Assembly (NCBI GenBank): GCA_036023115.1 | Contig: JAYKKT010000079.1 | Location: 12,763,501 to 12,827,500, forward strand | DNA: 64,000 nt | Direction: 5' to 3' | Source: Brasenia schreberi | Lineage: Eukaryota > Streptophyta > Magnoliopsida > Nymphaeales > Cabombaceae | Part shown: one piece after another, positions 57,701 through 64,000 of the stretch | Layout: each line of letters begins with the position of its first letter | Numbering within the stretch: the first letter of the stretch is position 1 | Notes under the pieces: generated by a model | Told to the model about the DNA's origin: nothing | Database searches by the model: none | What the model saw: only the letters and a program-made list of their open reading frames with translations | Position numbers and translations under genes: made by a program

Positions 57701-60417
57701 TTATTTGAAACCCTTCACTTTTATCTGCCGAACAATTTTCATTTGTATCACCCATCTTGATTCTTTCCATTAATCACCGAAGTAGTTGTTTGTAATCAAG
57801 CACTCTTCGACTAAACTACAAAAGAAACACCACAAAATCTGAATAGCTGTGCGTGCAGTCAGTTTTAACTGGGACTGAATAATATGTATTTTGCACACTG
57901 TAATTGATTAGGAATTTCCCTAATCTCAGCACTTCAAATCACGTCATAAATTGTCACTGCCGATTTCCGTAATGAAGAAACTTCACAAACTATGAATGAC
58001 AGTTTCTTCAATAGCAACCGATTTTTACAAACTGGTGATTTCTTTAATGACAAGACTTCACCAACTATGAATAACGATTTCTGTTTCTGTTGTAAATATT
58101 TTCAATTGAATCAAATCTTCATCAAAGACAACATTGATTTCTTTTTTCATGGTGTGAACGTGATCAACAAAAGAATCCTTCCTTTTTCTATTGATTCTTT
58201 TGTTATTCCAGAATAAAACAATGAACCAAACGATTGAATATACTCACGATTTTTGACTGAATCCACTTAGTCAGCCTGTTAGTGTTCCACGATGGCCGAA
58301 ACTCCAAGTTTAGGCTCTGATACCATGATGGTTTCATGCGTAAAATCAGGTTTAATAGGACTGAAAACAAATAAAGACATCTCTTCTTGAATCAGGGCTG
58401 CAGTTGGCTTCTTCTCTGGCCCCCGACCCCTTCTTCTTTTTATTCAATCCATTCTCTTAACTAAAACAAAACCTAATTATAGATTTATACTTAACCTATT
58501 CTAACTTAAAAGATGACAATGCCCCTACTTAAAGGACACGGCTCCTAATGAATCTGATCCGATTCATTTGGACCCAAACACTTAATTACACGACCCAAAC
58601 ACTTAATTATACACTTAACTACATTTAAACTACATAAGATACTAAAAGCATAAAAGACTTGACAACACATGAAGAAGAGACTTGATCTCCAACAGCGTTT
58701 ACATGATTACATAGTTGAATTTTTGATGGAGTGAGCTTGTGCTATGATCCTGTCTCCAGTTTTCATCAGATGCCTCAACTAGAACCTTTTTAATGCCATC
58801 ATTTGGGTCCACGAAGACCTGCACCAGGCCATTGTTCACCTTACCAAATATGTGTGTCACTATTTGCTGTCGATGCATGGAAAGGAAGGAAATCAGGGTA
58901 ATGCACGTTATGATCTAGCTTGAGCCTGTGTAGCGGTATTGGCTTGCTACCTTAATATCAATCGGCTAACAAGTACCTGGAGCATTGAAAGCCTTCCTGA
59001 TATGTAGTGTAGTTTTCATTAAAAGCTTGCTTTCTCTTCTATGTAGCGTACTATTCGTTATGAGCTTCCGTTGTAGATGTGAGTTCAGTTTAGCCCAATT
59101 TTCTTTCTTGTTGGGGAAACTGACACTGTTTCAAACACAGATATTTTTCCTTTTCTATATTCCTCCTCAATTTTAACCTCCCTCTGTTTTTCTTCAAGAG
59201 TTTTATCTCTTTTGTCTCTCTTGTTTACATGTTTTCTTCATGTCAAAATGGTTTCACGTTAGGTCTTTCACAATAAAGTGATAGATGGAACTGCCATGAA
59301 ACGGCTTATTAGCAGATTAATAGATCATTTCGGAATAGCCTATACATCACACATTCTGGATCAAGTAAAAACTCTGGGTTTTCAGCAAGCCACTGCTACA
59401 TCCATTTCATTAGGAATTGATGATCTTTTAACTCATCTTCTTGATGAACCTTTTGATGTACTCTTTACTTCTTTGGCTCACTCACCTATTCGTAATATTG
59501 TCAGCATGACTGGTCAGATATAAGAATTTAGCTTCAAGAGTTCTTTGTTCCTTTTCTTTTGCTTTATGTGTTGTTTGGATGATTGTTTAGAGTAGGTCTA
59601 GACCGTAACTTTATGTGTGAAAAGCTTTCCAGAGCTTTCTTTACATACCTTGCCAACAAAACTAACCAAGTCCAGAGTGCATAAATGAATTCCTTAAGCC
59701 TCTCTGAAATTCCCAATGGGTTTGTGCCCTTCGTCACTAAATTTATAAACACAATGAGAATTTAAAGCCCTTTCATAATTGTGCATAATTTTCTTCGGTT
59801 AGTGTCTTCTTGATTGTGAGCATAGCTTCTTGCTTCTTACTGTGCGACTAGCTACCCTTTTACAAGACCAGCATTATGATATTTGTAAACAGGGGTTTTA
59901 CTTATATCCATTTTGGAGCTGAAATGTTTGTAGATTATATTGAATATTTTGGAATCGAAGTTGTGACTCGTGAGGCTTCTATTTCTGCGAAGTCTCATGC
60001 TGTCACTGTAATTGAATGAGACCTTACAGGCTTACAGTGCACGATGGGTAATTGCACACACGGCACACAGACTTGTGCACACACGTGGACAGTCTTCACG
60101 GATAAATTGTGGCATCGCTTACAATAGAATATTTTGGCGTTGGAAAAAAAGAAAGACATGGATGGAACTGAGAGGCTGGCCTCTCCCACTAATTGCAAAC
60201 AATTGCTCCCTAATTCTTGCAAAGTTGTTTAGAGCGTCATCCTTTTCTTTGATGTGATTGTGCAGACAGGGAATTGGATATAATTGAAATGGCAGTCTAT
60301 GGAGATGTTATTCGACCAGGGAACCAGTGCCGCTGCAAAATTGTTGCTGAAGTGCTTGGTCTGTACAAGTCAAAGGGCTCTTTCATGGCATGTGAGCTGC
60401 CTTACAAGGAAGCCTGA
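41918..60417 (+). CDS. HNH endonuclease domain protein, 3 exons, 166 aa
   Basis: A small plant protein of the HNH nuclease superfamily; its biological substrate is not known to me. Exons 41918-42143, 42275-42397 and 60266-60417 join in frame with GT/AG borders. The start is the first ATG, after a GA-repeat leader. Family landmarks are [10 protein letters not shown] and AGNIVCKRF at residues 37-55, cysteines at 53, 59, 62 and 64, then [14 protein letters not shown] (66-79; His69 is the likely general base), [14 protein letters not shown] (83-96) and the C-terminal [20 protein letters not shown]. The Asp-His/Asn/Asn layout of the beta-beta-alpha-metal fold is complete. Intron 2 is 17.9 kb and filled with nested transposons, yet the reading frame is fully preserved, which suggests a functional gene. 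Confidence 0.93.
42275..42397 (+). CDS. HNH gene exon 2
   Basis: It completes Gly76 and runs to the first base of codon 117. The acceptor is GGTGAAG|GAGGAG, chosen because it yields the conserved SKGGES; the donor is ACTG|GTAACC. It encodes the two helix asparagines of the HNH fold. Confidence 0.9.
42674..42935 (+). repeat. 125-bp tandem duplication with CT/CA microsatellites
   Basis: The GAGTTTG.GGAGCATCAC block starts at 42711 and again at 42836. Each copy is preceded by a CT-then-CA run and contains GGAGAAAAAGGATCTTGG. It lies in HNH intron 2, and the two copies are highly similar. The apparent ORFs (42481-42960 and others) cross microsatellites and are not supported. Confidence 0.85.
43745..43765 (+). 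promoter_or_regulatory. hAT TATA box inside a perfect inverted repeat
   Basis: The arms GGGACCCTT and AAGGGTCCC surround ATA, creating TATAAA at 43753. Directly downstream, 43771-43807 folds as another hairpin (GAGAGAAACCCGCGA pairing with TCGCGGGTTT and CTCTC, one bulge) in what would be the 5' leader of the transposase mRNA. Confidence 0.7.
44144..46613 (+). pseudogene. hAT transposase (BED finger, DUF659, dimerisation domain), broken
   Basis: It starts [21 protein letters not shown] one-base loss near 44203 shifts into the frame [18 protein letters not shown] and LKHHLAGT, the BED zinc finger (C..C...H). In-frame stops follow at 44374 (TAG), 44923 (TGA) and 45100 (TAA). The central DUF659-like part includes [27 protein letters not shown] and [14 protein letters not shown]. 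Two introns, 45971-46053 and 46259-46360, have good GT/AG borders. Exon 2 encodes the hAT dimerisation block [12 protein letters not shown] and [16 protein letters not shown]; exon 3 is an acidic tail (stop at 46611). Most of the protein is preserved, so inactivation looks fairly recent. Confidence 0.93.
46984..47682. other. HNH intron 2 between the hAT and copia elements
   Basis: Ordinary AT-rich intron sequence. No repeat, ORF or element was recognised. Confidence 0.5.
47688..48056 (-). repeat. Copia 3' LTR
   Basis: On the + strand it runs from TGATGGTTTCATG to CTTGATCTCCAACA. It contains a doubled CACTTAATTACACGACCCAAA motif, also present in the partner LTR. Confidence 0.95.
48057..48071 (-). 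promoter_or_regulatory. Copia polypurine tract
   Basis: Minus strand AACTTGAGGGGGCA directly abuts the 3' LTR. This is the usual plus-strand priming site form (CTTGAGGGGGA in relatives). Confidence 0.8.
48064..48420 (-). pseudogene. Copia RNase H region
   Basis: It encodes [15 protein letters not shown] and [13 protein letters not shown], and ends with [10 protein letters not shown] and a stop near the polypurine tract. The acidic residues of the RNase H core are partly visible (the Asp in YTDS). Upstream text before 48366 is frame-broken. Confidence 0.85.
48640..49516 (-). pseudogene. Copia reverse transcriptase
   Basis: The first part reads [26 protein letters not shown] and [14 protein letters not shown]. 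Stops or shifts fall around 49165 and 49080. The second part reads [18 protein letters not shown] and [13 protein letters not shown]. The catalytic YVDD lies at 48977-48988. Inactive because of the breaks, but with its key residues retained. Confidence 0.9.
49528..49938 (-). pseudogene. Copia integrase-RT linker
   Basis: A Ser/Pro/Asp/Glu-rich segment beginning [11 protein letters not shown], the usual phrase after the integrase C-terminal GYKCYDP block, which lies on the far side of the nested LINE. Integrase and linker were continuous before the LINE inserted. Confidence 0.8.
50097..50774 (+). pseudogene. LINE copy 4 endonuclease part, prematurely stopped
   Basis: 225 codons from [11 protein letters not shown]. 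They hold the two RPNVV 28-residue repeats (84-bp period; 50203 and 50287), then [31 protein letters not shown] and [11 protein letters not shown]. The frame ends at TAA 50772, just before the GGDLNGHVG metal-site motif, which remains legible downstream. Confidence 0.9.
50775..53240 (+). pseudogene. LINE copy 4 remainder with reverse transcriptase, broken
   Basis: Lesions include the seven-A shift at 50937-50943 and stops at 51100 (TAA), 51193 (TAG) and 51649 (TGA), then others. Open pieces are 51244-51651, 51793-52029, 52093-52371, 52429-52683 and 52879-53151. RT motifs [18 protein letters not shown] and [13 protein letters not shown] are intact. The C-terminal [10 protein letters not shown] and [16 protein letters not shown] blocks follow. 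Confidence 0.9.
53283..54450 (-). pseudogene. Copia protease and integrase
   Basis: The protease motif reads IDSEATDHM where copia elements normally have DSGATDHM, so the Gly of the active-site triad is Glu. Next are [14 protein letters not shown], the zinc-binding region with [15 protein letters not shown], and the integrase core with [15 protein letters not shown] and ILHSDNG (catalytic Asp). [12 protein letters not shown] and [19 protein letters not shown] close the domain at the LINE junction. Several stops and shifts are present, for example near 53680 and 54050. Confidence 0.9.
54690..55332 (-). pseudogene. Copia gag, C-terminal part
   Basis: It reads from [17 protein letters not shown] through [14 protein letters not shown] and [14 protein letters not shown], then after a shift [13 protein letters not shown]. 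An [11 protein letters not shown] stretch and the zinc knuckle [14 protein letters not shown] follow; the fourth ligand of CCHC is Tyr instead of Cys. It is separated from its N-terminal part by the solo LTR. Confidence 0.88.
55338..57572 (-). mobile_element. Solo LTR, family A copy 2 (2.24 kb), inside copia gag
   Basis: Ends are TGTAGACATG and GGGTGTTTACA on the + strand, flanked by a perfect 5-bp duplication TAAAG (55333-55337 and 57573-57577) made of copia gag sequence. It shares ends and internal blocks with 6595-8923. A TATA box on the minus strand at 56811-56826 gives minus orientation with U3 of ~750 bp. No internal region is left. ORFs inside are incidental. Confidence 0.93.
56811..56826 (-). 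promoter_or_regulatory. LTR TATA box between GGCC arms
   Basis: On the minus strand it reads GGCCTATAAAAAGGCC; longer imperfect C-run/G-run arms extend the pairing on both sides (56796-56835). It is the likely core promoter of LTR family A. Confidence 0.65.
57578..57755 (-). pseudogene. Copia gag, N-terminal part
   Basis: The ATG is at 57755. It reads [16 protein letters not shown], then [11 protein letters not shown], a TGA where Trp or Tyr is usual, then [11 protein letters not shown] and PPMNDPL. The next residues lie beyond the solo LTR at 55332. Confidence 0.88.
58314..58325 (-). promoter_or_regulatory. Copia primer-binding site
   Basis: Minus strand TGGTATCAGAGC directly follows the 5' LTR and is complementary to the 3' end of initiator tRNA-Met, the usual copia primer. 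Confidence 0.9.
58326..58694 (-). repeat. Copia 5' LTR
   Basis: Same ends as the 3' LTR (TGATGG to CCAACA on +). Differences from its partner are concentrated in the first 110 bases and the last 40. Confidence 0.95.
58700..60265 (+). other. Distal HNH intron 2
   Basis: Intron sequence after the copia element. It contains the plastid-derived fragment at 59262-59432. The ORF at 59278-59523 continues past that fragment for 30 codons ([20 protein letters not shown]) that I cannot assign. Otherwise nothing is recognised. Confidence 0.5.
59262..59432 (+). pseudogene. rpoC2: Nuclear-integrated plastid DNA: rpoC2 fragment
   Basis: 171 bases translate without a stop to the N-terminal part of the plastid RNA polymerase beta'' subunit: [32 protein letters not shown] and [17 protein letters not shown], then IDDLL. 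It lacks the gene start and everything after. It is a plastid-to-nucleus transfer lying in HNH intron 2. The open frame and near-typical sequence suggest a fairly recent event. Confidence 0.9.
60266..60417 (+). CDS. HNH gene exon 3
   Basis: It completes Asp117 and encodes [19 protein letters not shown] and [17 protein letters not shown] to the TGA at 60415. The acceptor is GATTGTGCAG|ACAGGG. It matches the conserved C-terminal block of the plant family. Confidence 0.94.
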
Positions 60418-60501
60418 TTAATACCACTATTACTGATTGTGATATTTATGTTGTTGCATTTAATGTCCTAATTGCACATAACGGAACGTTATTCCTCATT
60501 T

Positions 60502-60507
60502 AATAAA
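60502..60507 (+). terminator. Possible HNH gene poly(A) signal
   Basis: AATAAA lies 85 bases after the stop in an AT-rich context, a normal plant spacing. Confidence 0.4.
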
Positions 60508-60576
60508 AAGATGATTTAGTCATAATGGTCATGAGATGGAATTTCGTCTTTCTCGCTGAATCTATTTTCATTTCTC

Positions 60577-61205
60577 GTGTTATTATGTTGCATATTAATG
60601 CTCCCTTCTTCTGAGTGCCTTTTAGTATGCTTTCACAGATTGGATGCTATAGTGGGGGCATGGACCCTACAGGACCTTGTCCTTTCAAGAGCCATTGTGT
60701 ACTATCGTCTAATGTCTTGCTCATCAATGTCTCAAGGAAGCCAACTAACCGAGATTGCCTTGTACCGTGCTCGAGCTCATTGGCCTCTCTGGTTCCTTTT
60801 TGCCGAATGGCTTGAGTTCTGGCGGCTTGTGGCTCAGTGCTCGCCTTCTTTTTTTAGTGAAAAGTCGGGTCGGGAAGCCCAGTACAAGAATGCTAAGTGA
60901 ACGCAGAAATGGATCTAGTAGTGGAGACTCTTAAAGCATCATGCAGCAGCAGCATTTGCAATTCTTGTGGTCGCGTATTCCATGTCTTGAGGCCAATCTC
61001 ATGCAAAAGTGCTTTGCTTCACAAGCCAATCTGCGCAGTTACTGCATTTGCGATGGATATGCGAAACGTTTACATTGCCGCTGTACCAACTGTCCGATGT
61101 CTGCAATTAGTCTTCTGGCCGTCAAAAGAATGAAGTCCTATGGTCTTTTGGCCGATACCACCTTGGGACTCCGAACAACCGCAGCTTCTCTACAATCGTG
61201 AAGTA
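60577..61205 (+). other. GC-richer, cysteine-rich stretch of unknown origin
   Basis: Overlapping + ORFs 60577-60900, 60615-60815, 60897-61133 and 60941-61201 stand out from AT-rich flanks. The last reads CFASQANLRSYC, CICDGYAKRL and HCRCTNC, loosely like a CXC (tesmin/TSO1) zinc-binding repeat, but the spacing does not fit well and no second repeat follows. It could be an unrecognised exon, a pseudogene or chance. No function is assigned. Confidence 0.25.
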
Positions 61206-62570
61206 GTCTTGTTTCTTCACTGCTACAAAGTTGACAGCTAGGACTACCCAGACCCCCATCTTGATATTAAGGTGTGTTTTGGGCAGTTGGAACGATCAAG
61301 TAAGTGGCTGGATGCAGAGACAAACTCCCCATGAAATATGTAGGATTACCTATTTTCCTTGGGAAATTGACACCAAACATTTGTCAAGCTAATTACCAGA
61401 ATGAGGGTGCGTCTGGGATCATTGTCCGCTTCACTCAGGCAGATTAGTCCTCATCAAATCCGTCCTATCCGCACTTTCCACTCTATTGGATGCTAGCTTT
61501 TTGGCTTCTTAGAAATGTGTAAAACAGACCGAAGCAATATTACGTGCTTACTGCATGGAGCAGTGATACTCGAGCTGCTCACTTAGTTAAAAGGACTGCA
61601 AACTTATCACTGAAGGTGGTTTCGGCATTCGTTGAGTAGAGGAAGTTAATCGGGCCTTACTTGCAAAGAGTAACTGGAAAATCACAGCAAAAATCACGGA
61701 TCGCTGGATGAAGTTGGCTACTGGAAAATTTCTCCAGACCAACAGTTTTTGATTTCCTTGGATTGAATTTATAACTTGGGGGTGGAGGTCGGTTGAGGCA
61801 GGTGCAATGTCTATAGCAGATCAGGTGCAGTAGCAAGCCGAAGGCAGGGGATCATAAGTTGAACTTTGGTTTCATCAATGGCTACCGGATAGCCCACTAG
61901 CTAGCCTAATGGAGTTTAATATCTCAAGGACTTCTCGCAAGGAACTTAGGATGGTTTGTGTTAATTATCTTAAGAAAGGTACTTACATGATGCAGTTCAT
62001 GGATTCAGTGTGTTAGCTCGAGCCTTAAGTGGCTTCCCTTAAGTAGGATACCTCAGTTCTTGCTTAGCAATCTGTCACGAGCGAGCCGAGACAAGCACTG
62101 GAAGTCTGTTATTGGTTTGTTTATCCATATGAAGTGAGCTGTAGTTTGGCTCGCATAAATTGCAAAGCTGAGCTGAGCTGAGCCAAGCCAAGCCAAGCCA
62201 AGCTTTCAGAGTGTACGTTACCATACATAAAGAGTATCATATGATATATAGGAAACCTTCATATATGCCACAAATATGTAGGATAGAAAGTCAATAAAGT
62301 TGACATTTACGACCGAGCAATCTTAGATACCCGTAACAGCAATATGCATCACTTTACAGTACTGAAACACAAAACACCAGTTACAGCTATAAAAGAATCA
62401 CATACCCAAAAAAGATAAAAATGAGAGAGACCTGTGATTTGTACATTTGAAAATGTAGCTCCAATGAGATGTGAAAAGTACAACACTTAAATATTTAGAG
62501 GAAGGCTAGTGAAGTGTTATAGGAAACAATAAAGTATGATTTTTTTCCTGAAGTGTAAATGCTACTTGTA
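61206..62570. other. No recognisable gene
   Basis: Mixed sequence without a supported ORF. A short array near 62160-62205 has GAGCT repeated three times followed by GCCAA repeated four times, giving a partly self-complementary patch. Confidence 0.4.
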
Positions 62571-62572
62571 GG

Positions 62573-63184
62573 GCTGTGCGTCGGTCGGTTCAGTCCAATA
62601 ACCAAACCAAAATAACTGAACCCGAATTTTCTTTAAATTTGAAAACCGAACCCGAACTAATTTGTGTAGGTACCCGAACTTAGCTGAACCAAATTATTTC
62701 AGTTTGGTTCAGTTCTATTATTCAGTTTACCCGAATTCTCTCTCTATAGGTATGTGTATGTATACATATTTATATGTACATATATATTTATATATAGGCA
62801 TATATATGTATATGTATATATATATGTATATATATATATATATTATACATATATATGTATGTATGTATGTGTATATATGTAGATATATACATACATGTAT
62901 ATGCATATGTACACACACATATATATATATATATATGCCTCCATATATATATATGCATATACCTATAACCATATATATATATATATACATATTCATATTT
63001 ATATACATATTTATATTTATATATGTATATATATTTGGTTATTTGATTTTCAAACCATGAAAACTAAACCAAACCGATAAACTGATTTTTTTAGAATCCA
63101 AACCAAAACTGAACTGAATTTCACTAAAATCAAACCGAAATAGAAACTTTCGTTCAGTTATACCCGAATAATGCTCACTCATTT
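62573..63184. mobile_element. Probable non-autonomous hAT-like element filled with TA/TG repeats
   Basis: The left end TAGGGCTGTGCGTCGG and right end ATAATGCTCACTCATTTA resemble a degraded TAGGGGTGAGCAT terminal pair. Both arms carry AACCGAAC/CGGTTCAG words. The centre, 62745-63040, is a TA/TG-rich microsatellite. No 8-bp duplication is recognisable, so the ends are uncertain. Confidence 0.45.
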
Positions 63185-63190
63185 AGTGTG

Positions 63191-63191
63191 A

Positions 63192-63286
<95 letters not shown>
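63191..63286. repeat. (TA)~26(GA)~22 compound microsatellite
   Basis: A TA run joins a GA run directly. Downstream, 63290-64000 is AT-rich and nothing else is recognised there. Confidence 0.95.
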
Positions 63287-63288
<2 letters not shown>

Positions 63289-64000
63289 AGGCAATGCACA
63301 CATCAATCCATGCTTTTAAATCTCAAACATATGATTGGCGCGACTAATAGTTGAAATTCAAATATCAAAGCAAAAAATTATATTGGTACTTTTTGTAGGT
63401 GTCAAATGAACCTCATATAAGTTGCTTTTTGACTTAAAGATTTCAAATATTATCTTCAAGATCAAACTCTTGAGATCTTTGACAATGTTTAAGCGTGGAT
63501 TGATATATGCATGTAGTAATTTCTGTACATGTACATGCATCTATCTATCTAACTATATTATTTGTGATTTTTAAAATACACAAAAATGTTTGGTGAAGGT
63601 TATGGTTGTTGCCATACCGTGGCATTAAAAGCCGTAAAATTGTACTCATTAGTAGCACTAAATAGTGATAGTAACTCATGAGTATTTAGCAACCATGATG
63701 TGGCGTTAAAAAACCACTAATTTGAGTATTAATTTTGTTCATTAGTAGCACATATAGTGACTATAACTTATATATATTTAGCAAATATATTATAGAATTA
63801 AGAGCTACCTTCTTGAGTGGTAATTATACTCATTAGTAGCATATCAGGAGTTACATCTTCACCATGTCTTCATATAGTGGCATTGTAAACAAGATTTATC
63901 CAACTTTTCTCTCACTGTATCAATACTTTTATGTTTAGTTTTTTAAGAGAGTTTATAAGTCCTATTGTATCATTGTAGTATCATCATCTTTGTTTTGTCG

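Larger units (their letters stand above)
47688..58694 (-). mobile_element. Ty1/copia retrotransposon with two nested insertions
   Basis: Two 369-bp LTRs (58326-58694 is 5', 47688-48056 is 3') with TG/CA ends are flanked by a 5-bp duplication GCGTT (47683-47687 and 58695-58699). By eye the LTRs differ at roughly fourteen bases plus two single-base indels. The primer site and polypurine tract are present. Domain order gag, protease, integrase, RT, RNase H defines the copia lineage. A LINE (49982-53260) and a solo LTR (55338-57572) have inserted inside; removing them leaves about 5.5 kb. The element lies antisense in HNH intron 2. Confidence 0.97.

Overview
The window is plant nuclear DNA: AT-rich, intron-rich and loaded with transposable elements. 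It has two recognisable single-copy genes, both on the + strand and both with GC-rich, CT-repeat-led first exons. A plastid rpoC2 fragment and the mix of RTE-type LINEs, Ty1/copia, Ty3/gypsy and hAT elements fit an angiosperm. The very long TE-filled introns would suit a large-genome lineage such as a magnoliid or a monocot, but that is a guess.

Layout. 1-1288: 5' part of a minus-strand RTE-type LINE whose ORF is open to the window edge. 1290-6150: AT-rich DNA, partly decayed LTR-like. 6150-9010: an older minus-strand LINE fragment split by a 2.3-kb solo LTR. 9985-12345: badly decayed LINE. 14109-15996: a second type of solo LTR. 16948-17400: remnant of a hAT transposase. 19760-22100: decayed Ty3/gypsy polyprotein with an internal triplication. 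22140-24210: SINE-like sequences, an 89-bp triplication and an inverted-repeat mosaic around a long TA microsatellite.

26084-38292: a complete fructokinase gene of four exons (334 aa). Its 8.8-kb third intron holds an old tandem duplication, small LINE pieces and a near full-length LINE.

41918-60417: a small HNH-endonuclease-domain gene of three exons (166 aa). Its second intron is 17.9 kb and contains a complete-ended hAT element (43626-46975), a Ty1/copia element (47688-58694) into which both a LINE and a solo LTR have inserted, and a 171-bp plastid rpoC2 fragment. After this gene come an unidentified GC-richer, cysteine-rich stretch (60577-61205), a TA-filled element and microsatellites.

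The two host genes have no evident functional link: one is cytosolic sugar phosphorylation, the other a predicted nuclease. What joins the window is layered TE insertion, which can be ordered from target-site duplications. I found no sign of a new multi-gene system. The most informative observations are: two LINE copies that share four ORF-breaking lesions although they inserted independently, beside a third copy that is open at all four sites; TATA boxes set between inverted GGCC/GGGACCC arms in three unrelated elements; and a micro-insertion of only 49 bp of LINE tail.
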